A stretch of 64,000 nucleotides of DNA from Treponema sp. (lineage in GTDB: Bacteria; Spirochaetota; Spirochaetia; Treponematales; Treponemataceae). Positions 16,046-26,100 of the stretch are shown here, piece after piece (the first letter of the stretch is position 1; every line of letters begins with the position of its first letter). The position numbers and the translations under genes are program-made. The stretch covers positions 1 through 64,000 of the forward strand of contig JAFSRD010000008.1 in NCBI GenBank assembly GCA_017446265.1, in the 5' to 3' direction. The notes under the pieces are model-generated. The model did not search any database. It was given only the letters and a program-made list of their open reading frames with translations, and was not told where the DNA came from.

Positions 16046-17526
16046 TACTTTGCAGCAAGCGCATCTTTTGCAGCCGCTTCTTCTTGCAACTCTTTGAGTG
16101 TCTTTGTGGCACGCACAAGCGACTGGAAGCCGCCTGTTTTGAGAATGTCGAGCGCGGCGTTAAGCTGAATGTCGTAATCTAAATCGTACAGAGCGGCGGG
16201 TTTTGTGCGGTTCACTTGCAGACGAACAAGGCGGCGCAACAAACTCGCGTCGAGCGCATATTTTTTTTCAAGCATTGCCGCATAAGAAGCAATGTCGCGC
16301 TCGTTCATATTTTTATGCGCGTCTACGTATGTTGCAATCTCATTCGATTTAATAAGTTCCGTGTACGCTTTTTCCGCCGCTTCACTCATCTCTGGATACA
16401 ACACTTCTCTATCTGGAGGAATGCCTATCTTGTCGATATTCACATCGCTCGGCGTATAATAGCGCGCCATCGTAATTTTAAAACCGTCTGTGTTGCTGAG
16501 TGGAATAACTTGCTGCACGCTGCCTTTGCCGTATGTGCGTTGCCCCACAAGATATGCCAAATGATTGTCTTTGAGCGCGCCCGCTAAAATCTCCGACGCA
16601 GAGGCAGAGCCACGATTTATTAAAACAACAATAGGCATGTTTGCAGGCACTGTCGTCTTTCTGCCGCTTGCAGTAAACACCCTGTTTTCAAATTTGAGAC
16701 GGCTTTTTGTTGTCACAATCGGACCAGAGTTAATAAATTTATCTGCGACATCTGCAACGCTCGTTATGAGTCCGCCTGGATTGTCGCGCAAATCAATTAT
16801 TAAATTTTGATAATTTGCTTTTGCAAATGAGTCGAGCGCTTCTTGGACGCGTTTGGGCGTGTCGGGCGTAAACTCAATGACGCGTAGATAGCCTGTCGAA
16901 TTTATCATGCCGTATTTTACGGTAGGCACTTCAATTACTGCGCGGACAAGCGTCGCATCAAATTTAATATCTTTGCCGCGCAAAATTGAAACAGTTACCG
17001 GTTTGCCAACTTCGCCGCGCAAATGATTGAGCACTTCTTCCATTGTCATGGGAGGAGTAGCTTCGCCGTCAATCGCCGTAATGTAGTCGCCCGACTGAAT
17101 GCCCGCTTTTGCGCCAGGGCTGTCTTCTATTGGCGAAGCAACTTCAACATATGCAGGCTTTTCAGGCGTAGATTCAATCGGCTTGCTTATTGAAAGCCCC
17201 ACGCCACCAAAGTTGCCGGCAGTTGTGTCTGACAGCGAGCGCATTGTTGTTGGGTCGAGGTACTGCGTATATGGGTCGCCAAGCGCTTCAAGCATCCCTT
17301 TGAGCGCGCCTTCGTATAAAATCTTCGCGTCAATTTCATCGACATAATTTTGCTGCACATAGTCGAACACGGCAGTGATTTTTTTCATGTATTGAAAACT
17401 GGAAGATGCTTCTGTATCTGTAGAAGATTGCGCAAAGCACTGCGATGAAATAATCGCAAGCGCAAAAAACGCAACAGCTGAAACTGCTGCATGAATCAAT
17501 TTGCTTTTTGAAGTAACCATTCTCAT
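16045..17526 (-). CDS. ctpA: C-terminal processing protease (S41 family)
   Basis: Periplasmic serine protease of the tail-specific protease family, about 493 residues. A signal peptide of about 30 residues ends after QCFA. A PDZ domain (about 90-185) precedes the S41 catalytic core: DLRDNPGG, catalytic Ser in RGSASASEI (about residue 330), and Lys in YGKGSVQQ (about 355). I choose the ATG at 17526 because TAAAAT ends 7 nt upstream. ATGs at 17535 and 17520 are alternatives and there is no SD for any. Divergent from the MinD-like gene. rsmE follows with a TAATG overlap. Confidence 0.9.
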   Translation of the reverse strand: MRMVTSKSKLIHAAVSAVAFFALAIISSQCFAQSSTDTEASSSFQYMKKITAVFDYVQQNYVDEIDAKILYEGALKGMLEALGDPYTQYLDPTTMRSLSDTTAGNFGGVGLSISKPIESTPEKPAYVEVASPIEDSPGAKAGIQSGDYITAIDGEATPPMTMEEVLNHLRGEVGKPVTVSILRGKDIKFDATLVRAVIEVPTVKYGMINSTGYLRVIEFTPDTPKRVQEALDSFAKANYQNLIIDLRDNPGGLITSVADVADKFINSGPIVTTKSRLKFENRVFTASGRKTTVPANMPIVVLINRGSASASEILAGALKDNHLAYLVGQRTYGKGSVQQVIPLSNTDGFKITMARYYTPSDVNIDKIGIPPDREVLYPEMSEAAEKAYTELIKSNEIATYVDAHKNMNERDIASYAAMLEKKYALDASLLRRLVRLQVNRTKPAALYDLDYDIQLNAALDILKTGGFQSLVRATKTLKELQEEAAAKDALAAK

Positions 17527-17533
17527 GCATAAC

Positions 17534-17539
17534 ATTTTA
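17534..17539 (-). promoter_or_regulatory. -10 box of ctpA (leaderless)
   Basis: TAAAAT ends 7 nt before the ATG at 17526. Confidence 0.4.
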
Positions 17540-17622
17540 CGGCAAGGAACAAAAAATTACAACTGCAAATTTGTACGCTACAGCGTTCAAAATGACAACT
17601 ATGCATAATCGCTTCCTTATGA

Positions 17623-17628
17623 TATAAT
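17623..17628 (+). promoter_or_regulatory. -10 box of the MinD-like gene (leaderless)
   Basis: Extended -10 TGA-TATAAT ends 6 nt before the ATG at 17635. No SD is present, and the encoded start (MQIIPIASGKGG) is the family's natural N-terminus. Confidence 0.65.
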
Positions 17629-17634
17629 ATTGTT

Positions 17635-18783
17635 ATGCAAATTATTCCTATTGCGAGCGGAAAAGGAGGAGTAGGCAAAAGCTTGCTTTCGGCAAACCTT
17701 TCAATCGCGCTCGGACAGGCAGGCAAAAAAGTCGTCCTCGCTGATTTAGATTTAGGCGCATCGAACTTGCATCTTGCAATCGGACAGCACGTTATTCCGA
17801 GTGCAAGTCTTGGCGCGTGGCTCACCGACAAAGGCCAGTTTGAAAATATCATTGCGCCAACTGATTATGAAAACGTAAGTTTTATTGCAGGCGACAGCCA
17901 GATTCCCGGCCTTACCTCGCTCAAACCATTTCAAAAAGTAAAACTTGTTAAAAATTTTCAGAGCATAGACGCAGACTACCTCGTACTTGATTTAGGTGCT
18001 GGCACGCATCAAATAATACTCGACATGTTTTTGCTGTCGCCACAAGGCATTATCGTTACCGCTCCAACAGTTACCGCAACGCTCAACGGGTATCTGTTCT
18101 TGAAAAATGCCGTGTTTCGTCTCATGTATACAACATTCAAAAAAGGAACAAGCGGCTACACGCAGCTTGAAACATTGCGCAAAGATTCGCTGTCGCTCCA
18201 GCGGCTGTACATTCCAAAATTGATTGAATCGCTTGCGGCAGTAGACAAAAAAAATACCGAGCTGTTTTTGTCGCGCATGAATGCATTCCGTCCTCGTCTC
18301 GTTATGAATATGATTGACGACCCGAAAGATGCAGACAAGGCACAGCGCATACGCCATTCATGTACTCAATACCTCGGACTCGACATTGAGCATTTGGGAG
18401 TCATGTATCGCGAATCACTGCAAGAAAAAGCGCTCGCTTCACAACTGCCCATTATCGTGTACAAGCCGCAATCAGTTTTGTCGCAGGCCATTTATCGCAT
18501 AGCAGAAAAAGTGCTTGCCTCTGAAACGCGCACATTCGACACAGAATTCACTCCAGACTCAGATGGTTCTGATACATTCCAAATTGCAGAAGAAGAAGCA
18601 AATGATGACTACGAGTACAAGTTATCGGGCATTGACGATTTAGTCGGAAGCGGCACGCTTACAATTGGAGAGCTTGCGGAAACGATTAAAACGCAGCAAT
18701 TTGAAATTACGCAGTTGCGTAAAGAAAATCTCTTGTTAAAATCAAAACTCGTGCAGGCAGCCCAACAAGGCTTCCGCGTGTAA
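17635..18783 (+). CDS. MinD/ParA/FlhG-family P-loop ATPase
   Basis: 382 residues. Deviant Walker A GKGGVGKS at residue 9, ADLDLGASNLH (Walker A' region) near 37, and LDLGAG (Walker B) near 117. These ATPases position division, chromosomes, flagella or chemoreceptors by ATP-dependent dimerisation. There is no clear amphipathic C-terminal MinD helix. Instead an acidic linker (about 300-340) leads to a coiled-coil tail (about 345-378), probably for a partner. No minC, minE, flhF or parB is adjacent, so the cargo is unknown. lgt follows 11 bp later and is likely co-transcribed. Confidence 0.85.
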   Translation: MQIIPIASGKGGVGKSLLSANLSIALGQAGKKVVLADLDLGASNLHLAIGQHVIPSASLGAWLTDKGQFENIIAPTDYENVSFIAGDSQIPGLTSLKPFQKVKLVKNFQSIDADYLVLDLGAGTHQIILDMFLLSPQGIIVTAPTVTATLNGYLFLKNAVFRLMYTTFKKGTSGYTQLETLRKDSLSLQRLYIPKLIESLAAVDKKNTELFLSRMNAFRPRLVMNMIDDPKDADKAQRIRHSCTQYLGLDIEHLGVMYRESLQEKALASQLPIIVYKPQSVLSQAIYRIAEKVLASETRTFDTEFTPDSDGSDTFQIAEEEANDDYEYKLSGIDDLVGSGTLTIGELAETIKTQQFEITQLRKENLLLKSKLVQAAQQGFRV

Positions 18784-18794
18784 GGCGGCTTTTT

Positions 18795-19775
18795 ATGCTT
18801 CCATTGTTTATCAATTATCCTTCGTGGATTCACCCTGAAATATTTCCCAGAATTCCTTTTCTCGGACTTTTGCGCTGGTATGGCCTCATGTATGTTTTTG
18901 CATTCGCCACCGCATTTTTTATATTGAAAAAAGAATTGCGCGAAGGCTTGCTTGACAATGAAAATTACAAAGCGACAGAAGATGATATTTTAAACTTCAT
19001 CGCAACAGGAATTGTACTATTAATAATCGGAGCGCGTATTTTTTCTACGCTCATATACGACACAAGCGGCTTGTACCGTGCAAAGCCGTGGCTCATCTTC
19101 TGGCCGTTTGACCCCGCAACACGCAAGTTTACAGGTTTGGCAGGCATGTCGTACCACGGAGGATTCATTGGTGGATTGCTCGGTATGATTCTGTGGTGCA
19201 AACGACATAAGCAAAATGTTTTTCAATGGGTTGATGCAATGGTTGTCGCAATTCCGGCAGGCTACACGTTCGGCAGAATTGGCAATTTTTTAAACGGCGA
19301 GTTGTACGGCAGAATCACGACAATGCCGTGGGGCATGACATTTCCACAAGCAGAAAAATTTTCCGCTACGCTCGACTGGGTGCAGCAGTTTGCATCTGAA
19401 ATCGGCATGGAAGTCACTTCAAACCTTGTCAATTTGCCGCGTCACCCAAGCCAATTGTACGAAGCGTTTTTTGAAGGCATCGTGCTCTTTGTCATCTTAT
19501 GGCTGCTACGCAAACGCAAGAAATGGCACGGCATGCTTGCCGCACTATACACCATAGGCTACGGCATATTCCGTTTTTTTATCGAATATTTTCGTGAGCC
19601 TGACGCAGACATAGGCTACCGATTTGCCCACGATTTAAACGCGCCCATATATAAAAATACATCGCTCCTCAACTTTTCAACGGGACAAGTGTTGTGCGTC
19701 CTCATGATTTTAGGTGGACTTGGCATAGGCATAGGCACATACCTGTACGCAAAAAAACACAAGCACGAAACGTAA
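18795..19775 (+). CDS. lgt: prolipoprotein diacylglyceryl transferase
   Basis: Inner-membrane enzyme that adds diacylglycerol to the lipobox Cys, the first step of lipoprotein maturation. 326 residues, seven helices. Family motifs: LRWYGLMYVFAF near the N-terminus, SYHGGFIGG with the essential His-Gly pair (about residue 120), the Lgt signature GRIGNFLNGELYGR (about 165), and RHPSQLYEA (about 220). AAGGCGG precedes the ATG. The many lipoprotein genes in this window are its natural substrates. It marks the left edge of the accessory-looking stretch. Confidence 0.95.
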   Translation: MLPLFINYPSWIHPEIFPRIPFLGLLRWYGLMYVFAFATAFFILKKELREGLLDNENYKATEDDILNFIATGIVLLIIGARIFSTLIYDTSGLYRAKPWLIFWPFDPATRKFTGLAGMSYHGGFIGGLLGMILWCKRHKQNVFQWVDAMVVAIPAGYTFGRIGNFLNGELYGRITTMPWGMTFPQAEKFSATLDWVQQFASEIGMEVTSNLVNLPRHPSQLYEAFFEGIVLFVILWLLRKRKKWHGMLAALYTIGYGIFRFFIEYFREPDADIGYRFAHDLNAPIYKNTSLLNFSTGQVLCVLMILGGLGIGIGTYLYAKKHKHET

Positions 19776-19789
19776 TCTCAAAGTCTTTG

Positions 19790-20648
19790 CCGTCAATAGC
19801 ATCACCATAATTCACTTTTCGCGTATAATAAACTCTGACAAAGCCGAATCTCCCGAGCAAAAGGATTTCCTGTTTTTTGGTGTCTTTTCTTTCTGTTTTG
19901 TTAAATTCAACAATTTGCCACAGTGCTGTTTCAACCGCTTTTGCCAAATTGTACTCTGCCCCGCTATCAAAACTGCCGTTCCATTTTTTCTGCTTGAATC
20001 ATATGTGTAAATAATCACTGGGTCTTTTATTGTTTTTGGCAACTTGAGCGACTTCTGAATCTGTGCCGTGTTTTTCTGAATGAAGTTTCCTGCAATGTCT
20101 ATAACTTCTTGTGAGTTGCGGTAGGTGTTCGTAATTTTAAGCAATTCCGCGTAGCCCATGATTTCAGAAAATTTCATGAATAGCGTAATGTCGGAACCAC
20201 TGAATGCGTAAATTGATTGCCAGTCGTCACTCACAGACTTGGATTCTTTGAGCAGGCGGGCTGATTCATTTATCATATCGGCAAAATCAACCGCATTATT
20301 TTTATTCAGATATTTTTCATATTCCAAATAGCACTGCTTGCAGATGCTCAAGAACAATTTTGTGCGTATATTTTCAGTTTTTGCAGACCAATTATCGAAC
20401 TGCTCGGCAGTATAGCCGTTCGTTTTGAAGCTGGAAATAAAATGGTCTACAAGAATGAAATTTTGATTCTGCTCTGCAAGATAACCACTTTTTGCAATAT
20501 AAGAATCAGAAGAAAGCAACTCATTTAAAGTAATTCCTAAAGAACAGAGTGCAGCCAAGTTCGGATTATCAGAATAGGCAAAAAGAGAGATGTTGTTATC
20601 TGCGGTTTTAATTTTACTGTTTCCAAAAATCCGATTTATGAGCGACAT
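19790..20648 (-). pseudogene. degraded SF1 (UvrD/HelD-like) DNA helicase
   Basis: An uninterrupted 278-codon frame begins at 20648 but is a wreck. It has the NAVDFADMIN motif found before Walker B in HelD/UvrD-like helicases, then jumps directly to SDDWQSIYAFSGSD, so the segment with the DExQ box is deleted. ITNTYRNSQEVID is the following helicase motif. Walker A is absent because the N-terminus is missing. Near 19975 the frame shifts: the correct continuation FDSGAEYNLAKAVETALWQ lies in another minus-strand frame and runs on to EILLLGRFGF, typical of HelD. At least three lesions are therefore visible. Composition is more AT-rich than lgt. Foreign origin is inferred. Confidence 0.8.
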
Positions 20649-20661
20649 GCGTTAGTTCTTC

Positions 20662-20811
20662 CTACTTATTATTTACCACCAACGCTCCGATAACACCCGG
20701 TATCCACCCACAGCAAGTGAGTAAAGTTACGATTACGATTGACCCACAACCCTTGTCAAGAACGGCGAGTGGTGGAAAAATTATACAAAGCAAAACGCGA
20801 AAACAACCCAT
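20662..20811 (-). CDS. YqaE/Pmp3-family small membrane protein
   Basis: 49 residues starting MGCFRVLLCIIFPPLAVLDK. GAGAGGAGG directly upstream fixes the start at 20811. Two hydrophobic helices (about 5-22 and 27-46) joined by a DKGCGS turn, with the family's CGWIPGVIGAL end. Pmp3 homologues are induced by salt or membrane stress and help hold membrane potential. The role in bacteria is poorly defined. Confidence 0.85.
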   Translation of the reverse strand: MGCFRVLLCIIFPPLAVLDKGCGSIVIVTLLTCCGWIPGVIGALVVNNK

Positions 20812-20853
20812 ATGGCCTCCTCTCTCTACTTTCAAAAAACAAAAAATCAAGTT

Positions 20854-21498
20854 TTAAAACACAGAATCTTGCTCGTCCTCAACGGTATTTGCATTTTGGA
20901 AATAGTAATAAAGCTGAAGATATCCGTACAGTCCACCATCTCTACCAAGCATGGAAAAAACATTGTGAAGGATGTCTCCGTACAGCCCACTGAGTCCACT
21001 GTCTCCACAACATTCCAATATTACCATATCAAGCCCATCTTCTAAAGCAACATCAATACTCCAGCAGGCAACAAGTTCGCGTTCGCCTTCTCGCAGTGTA
21101 TAAAACCAACGTTCATCCCGTTGCGAACTTGATGTTGTATTTGGATTTAAACCATCTTTAATTTTTGGAGAACCATAAGTTTTGGATATTCTATCTTTTA
21201 CATTATGGAACGCATCTTGCAACTCTGTTCCGAATTTATTAGTTTCAATTTTTTCTGTTACCGCTCTTACTTCATACAAACCTTTGCTTTCGCTTATAAA
21301 AGCAACGTAGTCAATAAACAGCGGATGTCGTTTCTTTGGCATAATTTGATAAACATCGTTCATAACATGACGAGGAAACTCTTCACACTGTTCTGCAATT
21401 TCTTCCAATGTCATTCCCATTTTTAAGCCGAATGGACCTGCAAAGACAGGAAGTACAGCCAGCGCCAATAGTGACAAAAGTACAATGTTTTTTTTCAT
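20854..21498 (-). CDS. secreted protein of unknown function
   Basis: 214 residues with a signal peptide (MKKNIVLLSLLALAVLPVFA) and an AAGGAG SD. The mature N-terminus GPFGLKMGMTLEEIAEQ resembles small periplasmic proteins that begin with a G-(L/F)-x-M-G-M-(T/S) repeat. The C-terminal part has a Gly/Leu/Tyr-rich stretch (GLSGLYGDI and GGLYGYLQ) encoded by imperfect DNA repeats around 20925-20990. No enzyme motif is seen. Part of the low-GC cluster. Confidence 0.7.
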   Translation of the reverse strand: MKKNIVLLSLLALAVLPVFAGPFGLKMGMTLEEIAEQCEEFPRHVMNDVYQIMPKKRHPLFIDYVAFISESKGLYEVRAVTEKIETNKFGTELQDAFHNVKDRISKTYGSPKIKDGLNPNTTSSSQRDERWFYTLREGERELVACWSIDVALEDGLDMVILECCGDSGLSGLYGDILHNVFSMLGRDGGLYGYLQLYYYFQNANTVEDEQDSVF

Positions 21499-21521
21499 AA
21501 AAATCTCCTTATCAATTCTTA

Positions 21522-21902
21522 TTATTTTTCCACGTAAACCGCTTTTCCAGAAACATTTTTTGCAGTAATGGGAATATAAACTCCGTAGCTCACAATGCCA
21601 CCGCTATTTGATGTGCTCACACTTTCTAAAATAACGCCATTCGCTCCGATTTTTGCCGCCTGTTTTTTCAACTCCGCAAGCGCATAGTTCAAATCGTCTT
21701 GCTCTGTCCACCCCGAATCACTTGAAGCAGTGACAATCCCTATGACTTCATAATTTTCAGGTGCTTTGGTGTATATGACAACGACAGCAGGATTTGTCGC
21801 AGAGCGTTGCGTGCCGGTAACAAGGGCTGCTCCATCAGCAGTAGCACAACTGAACAGAGCAAATGAAATTGCCACAATAATAAAACTAATAATTTTCTTC
21901 AT
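21522..21902 (-). CDS. small outer-surface lipoprotein, RcsF/DUF4156-like
   Basis: 126 residues. Signal peptide with lipobox ALFSC, lipidated Cys at about residue 19. The mature part (YEVIGIV, then LKKQAAKIGANGVILESV) follows the pattern of small lipoproteins related to RcsF/YbjQ-type stress sensors, where a variable loop precedes AxxxGANAVI. Function not established. It lies 23 bp from the next secreted-protein gene. Confidence 0.65.
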   Translation of the reverse strand: MKKIISFIIVAISFALFSCATADGAALVTGTQRSATNPAVVVIYTKAPENYEVIGIVTASSDSGWTEQDDLNYALAELKKQAAKIGANGVILESVSTSNSGGIVSYGVYIPITAKNVSGKAVYVEK

Positions 21903-21951
21903 AATACCATCTCCTCATCACTAAGTATATCACATCTTTCAGCAAAAATCA

Positions 21952-22842
21952 TCACCACATTTTGCTTTGAATCATCAATGACATATGAGCGTGTTGCACG
22001 GCTTCCCGCATTTTCCATCCAAAATGTGATTCATTATATTTTTTAGCCTCGCTTGGAAACATAACTGTATTTTGATTGCAGATGATTTTTGTTTCAGTGC
22101 GTAATGCAGGTTTTATTAAGATTGGTAAAACTGAACCACAGAAGATAAGGTCATTATTTTCACTATAGCATAACACACACTCTTTACAGAAGTTTGCCTT
22201 AACAAAATTTTTTGCATAAGGACATTCAATTACTCCACCTCGTTGAATGTGAATTTGTAGTCCGAAATTTAATAAGATTTCTTTTCTCTCTGAAATCAAT
22301 TTTTCATCATCATCATATACAATCCTGATGTTCTGTGAATTGAATAGCGCACTTTTCACTTCTTCCTTTGATTCAAATACTTTATCTGACAAATCAATTT
22401 CAGCGGCAGAAATTCTTCGATTTGCAATTTTTTTTCGTTTTACTTCATCCACTTCATGTGTAACCAAGATTTCAACAATAAAATTCCATCCTTCGCAAGT
22501 TGCGTACAAGTCTGGAATAATATCACCTAAATATTTTTCCTGTTCTACAACATCTGCCTTGTAAAATTCGATTTTTCCATTTCGTGGAACAGGTATTCTT
22601 TTTTCTTCTGCAATTATTTCTTTTGCCAGCAAGTGTAATGCTGTCTGACTGCACTTGATGTTGTCGTTTCCGCTTTCATGAGCGAAGTGATGAATTTTAA
22701 TTCTGCCATTATTTTTTGCAATTAGTTTTCCTTTGCATTCTGCACAGATGCAGTCACAGTTTTTTCCATTAGCCACATCATCAATATATGCAGATTTTCC
22801 GTCTGCGGTGATGGCTTGTAAAATATAATGTTTATTCATCAT
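21952..22842 (-). CDS. CoiA-like nuclease (PD-(D/E)XK) with zinc-binding Cys motifs
   Basis: 296 residues. GAGGAG at 5-nt spacing supports the ATG at 22842. The N-terminus has the CoiA-family pattern: YIDDVANG, CICAECKGKLIAKN (Cys pair) and KIHHFAH. The nuclease core is read as IIPDLYA followed by FIVEILVTHEV and a Lys (D...E-x-x...K), near residues 110-145. A Cys-rich C-terminal part (CPYAKNF, CKECVLC) probably binds zinc. CoiA promotes recombination of incoming DNA in competent Gram-positives. Solo homologues elsewhere are uncharacterised. It is 9 bp downstream of the dsRBD gene and likely co-transcribed with addA. Confidence 0.75.
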   Translation of the reverse strand: MMNKHYILQAITADGKSAYIDDVANGKNCDCICAECKGKLIAKNNGRIKIHHFAHESGNDNIKCSQTALHLLAKEIIAEEKRIPVPRNGKIEFYKADVVEQEKYLGDIIPDLYATCEGWNFIVEILVTHEVDEVKRKKIANRRISAAEIDLSDKVFESKEEVKSALFNSQNIRIVYDDDEKLISERKEILLNFGLQIHIQRGGVIECPYAKNFVKANFCKECVLCYSENNDLIFCGSVLPILIKPALRTETKIICNQNTVMFPSEAKKYNESHFGWKMREAVQHAHMSLMIQSKMW

Positions 22843-22851
22843 TCTTACTCC

Positions 22852-23145
22852 TCACTTGTCAGATTTTTTAATTACCGTATCTGTAATAAAATGCAATACT
22901 TTGAGCGACACATCTTGCTTTGCCTGTTTTTTAGAAACATTATCAGCAAAAAAGTCGCCATAGCCTTCCAAAAACGCTTTGCAATTCCAAATGGGATTCC
23001 CGTTTTCATCATGGTACTCGCTAAATTCATAGCGGACTTCCATAATAATTTTTTTCTGAAACAGTTCATGCAATGTACTTGCAGGATTCTCATAATCAAG
23101 ATTTGAAAAATTGCGTTTGATTTCTTCTTGACATAAAAGGTTCAT
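22852..23145 (-). CDS. stand-alone double-stranded-RNA-binding-domain protein
   Basis: 97 residues from the ATG at 23145 (MNLLCQEEIKRN). A longer frame overlapping addA is possible. The fold signatures of a dsRBD are visible in order: helix 1 NPASTLHELFQKK, beta strands VRYEFSEYHDENG and WNCKAFLEGYG, and helix 2 SKKQAKQDVSLKVL with the KKxAK motif. No catalytic domain is attached, unlike RNase III. It starts 7 bp after addA and ends 9 bp before the CoiA-like gene. RNA (or duplex DNA/hybrid) binding is inferred from the fold. Partner unknown. Confidence 0.65.
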   Translation of the reverse strand: MNLLCQEEIKRNFSNLDYENPASTLHELFQKKIIMEVRYEFSEYHDENGNPIWNCKAFLEGYGDFFADNVSKKQAKQDVSLKVLHFITDTVIKKSDK

Positions 23146-23152
23146 AACCGCA

Positions 23153-26100
23153 TCAAATGCTTTTCTCCACCGCTTCCAGCACGTCGATTTTTGCGCATGC
23201 GTCCGTAACATCTATCACCTCGCCAAAGCGCAAGTAGTAGAGCACGCAGTTTATTTTTTCTATGTGCACGCTGAACATTGCAGCAACTGCCTCGCGGTAA
23301 CAAGCTAATTGCGCATAGTACAGTTCAGGCGCTTTCACTTGATTTGTTTTATAATCAACAATAGTATATGTGCCATCGCTATTTTTAAAAACGAGGTCAA
23401 TAGTTCCTTTAATAATTTTTGTGCCGACGCGACTTCTAAATGCGTATTCCGCTTTGTGCCATTCTGATTTTGCCGCTGCTTTTCCGATTTCCGACAACTT
23501 GAATTGCCGCTGCATATCTTGGCAAATTTTCTGAATCATTTTGAGTTTTGTTTCACTACCGTCAAGCCCCACTATATCACGGTTTGATATAACTGCTTCT
23601 CTGTTCGTGATTGCTGCTTCCATGTATGCGTGCGCAATTGTTCCAAAGTGCGCAAATGTAAAACGCGGTTCTGCGGCATTTGTTGCGGCAAGTGCAGCGT
23701 TCACGTCATCTATTGCGCTTTCGTTTTTCGCACCGTGTTCATATGATGTGTTGTTTGTGTGTCTTGCGTTTCGCTTTGGAATTGAGTCTATCACAATTTT
23801 ATTAATTTCTTGATACGGCGCATCGTCATACACGGCAAAATTATTATTTGTGTACGATTCATCATCCGTGTGATATAGATGGCTCGGCAACGCATACAAC
23901 GGCGCTTCCTGTTCTACGTCCACAACATGCGCACTTTCGTAGAGTGGTTTTGCTTCCTTGATAAACGCGCGTTTTGCATGCAGCGTATTTTCACGCTCAT
24001 TTTTGTGATGCCGCATTTCGCGCGCCATAGGCGGTATTGTTTCAAACGTAAACGGTGCTGGCTCATGTTGCGTACGTGCGTAATAGTCGAGCACAGGTGA
24101 AAGCAACTGTAAAATTGTTGCAGGATTTTTCTCTCCACCGGGCGCATAGCGTGCACTATCTTTGAATGTGCATGCGCCTTCATCGCTTTCGTATGTGCCG
24201 GTAACATATACTGCTTTTTCCGCGCGCGTAATCGCGACATACGCAAGTCGCCTGAGTTCTGCACTTGCCATTGCCGCTTCTTCATCTTTTGCCAAGTGAT
24301 AAAAATAATTTGATTTTGCGCTAACCGATGGACATGGCGGCGTATTTATCGAAACGCCAAATCGCTTGCTGTAATACACAGCCTCTGCATTTGCTTCATT
24401 CTTTCCTTTTTTGTCTGTTACGCACACGAATACAACGGGGAACTCAAGACCTTTGCTTTTGTGAATTGTTAAAAGATGTACGCCTTCTGTTTGCTCAAGC
24501 GGAATGTCCATGTCTGCAAGTTTTTCTTTTTCATCACCATATGTGCGCACGCTGTCTGCAAACTCCGCAAGACTCATGGCATGTTCTTCTGCTCGTCGAG
24601 CCAACTCAAAAATTCGGTCGTACAGCGTTTCATACATGCGCACATTTTTATTCCACAGCGTTTCGTATCGATAGCCTGCTTCATACCACAATCGGTTCAC
24701 TGTTTTAGTGAGTGGTTCTGTCTTTGCAGATTCACACAGCATGCAATACAGTTGGCGCGCGTTTTCATATCGTTCGCGGCTTTCTTTGCAGAGATTCGTA
24801 ATTTTTGAAAGCGCAAACGCCGCTTCATTTTCTGCAAGGATGCTGTTTGTTTCGTCCACAGAAAAATTGACAAACGGTGAACGGAGCACTTGTGCGTACG
24901 CCATTGTGTCAGCAGGATATACGCACAGTCGCAAAAAAGCAAACAAATCGTTTGTGGGTCCGTCATTGAAAAAGCCTGTGAGCGTTTCTGTGCTATATGG
25001 AATGCCTTCGTTCAAAAGTGCACGCTCAAAAACTGGCTGAGGAGAGTATGTGCGGAAAAGAATTGCAATGTCGCTCGGCTTGTACGGTGCATCTCCTTCT
25101 GTTGTAAGAGCACGAATTTTTTTTGCGACCCACGCAGCTTCAGCGCGTTCCTCAGTGAGCATGGCATCGTGCGCTTCTTGAGTTGTGTCGTATAGCGCAA
25201 CATGCACACACGGTGCAAACGCATTGTTTTTTGAAGAGATTTCTGCGGCACTTTTTTGACTGGGAATTTCCACGTGATGATACACTGCATCAAAACTGCG
25301 CGGCTTTTCAGAACACGCATACGTTTCGGTAAAAAATACTGAAGGAGCGGAAAAGGCTCCGTTTATAGTTGCCGCGTTGTCGTCATCTGTTGCACCTGTT
25401 GCCACATTGTTGTCAGACAGTGCATCTATACACGGAGAAAACCGCTCGCCGCCGAATATGGCGTTGAACGAAGCAATGAGCGAAGCAGACGAGCGGTAAT
25501 TTGTGTTGAGCGCAAGGTTGCCGTCTGCAAAATCATTTGAAAGATTTCTAAACACAGAAACGTCTGCTCCACGAAATCGGTAAATGCTCTGTTTCTCATC
25601 GCCTACGAAAAACAATTTGTCTTTACATATGTCGTGCACGGCAGGAATGCCGCACTCAGTGCGCTCGTTTTTTTCTGCAAGCATAAAAAGCAAATCGCGC
25701 TGGAGCGAATTGTTGTCCTGAAATTCGTCAATCATAATCGCTTTGTACTTTTGTTTTTCGATTGCGCGTATTTCAGGATAGTCGCGCAAAATGCATACAG
25801 CAAGCGAGGCGACATCAGCATATGTGAGATTTGCCTGTGCGCGCTTTGCACTGTTTACGAGCAACTGAAATTCTTCGAGCAACGCAAACACAGCTTTTGT
25901 TGTTGAAAATCCGTAAACAAAATTTGCAAGAGAAATAAGTGTGTCGCGCGTTTCTCGGAGCAGTTTTATTTCTTCGGTAATTGGCTTGCTCGCGTTGTTG
26001 CCGCCTGCCAGTTTTACGTTTGCAAGCTTATTCAGTTGTGCAATGAATGATTCAAGCGCCGTGCTGTCAGAATTGTTAAAATCGCTTTCAGTGACTTCTG

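Noticed and set aside
20890-21000. Short repeats around 20925-20990 considered as a CRISPR array
   Set aside because: Only two imperfect copies, inside a coding sequence, encoding Gly-Leu-Tyr repeats.
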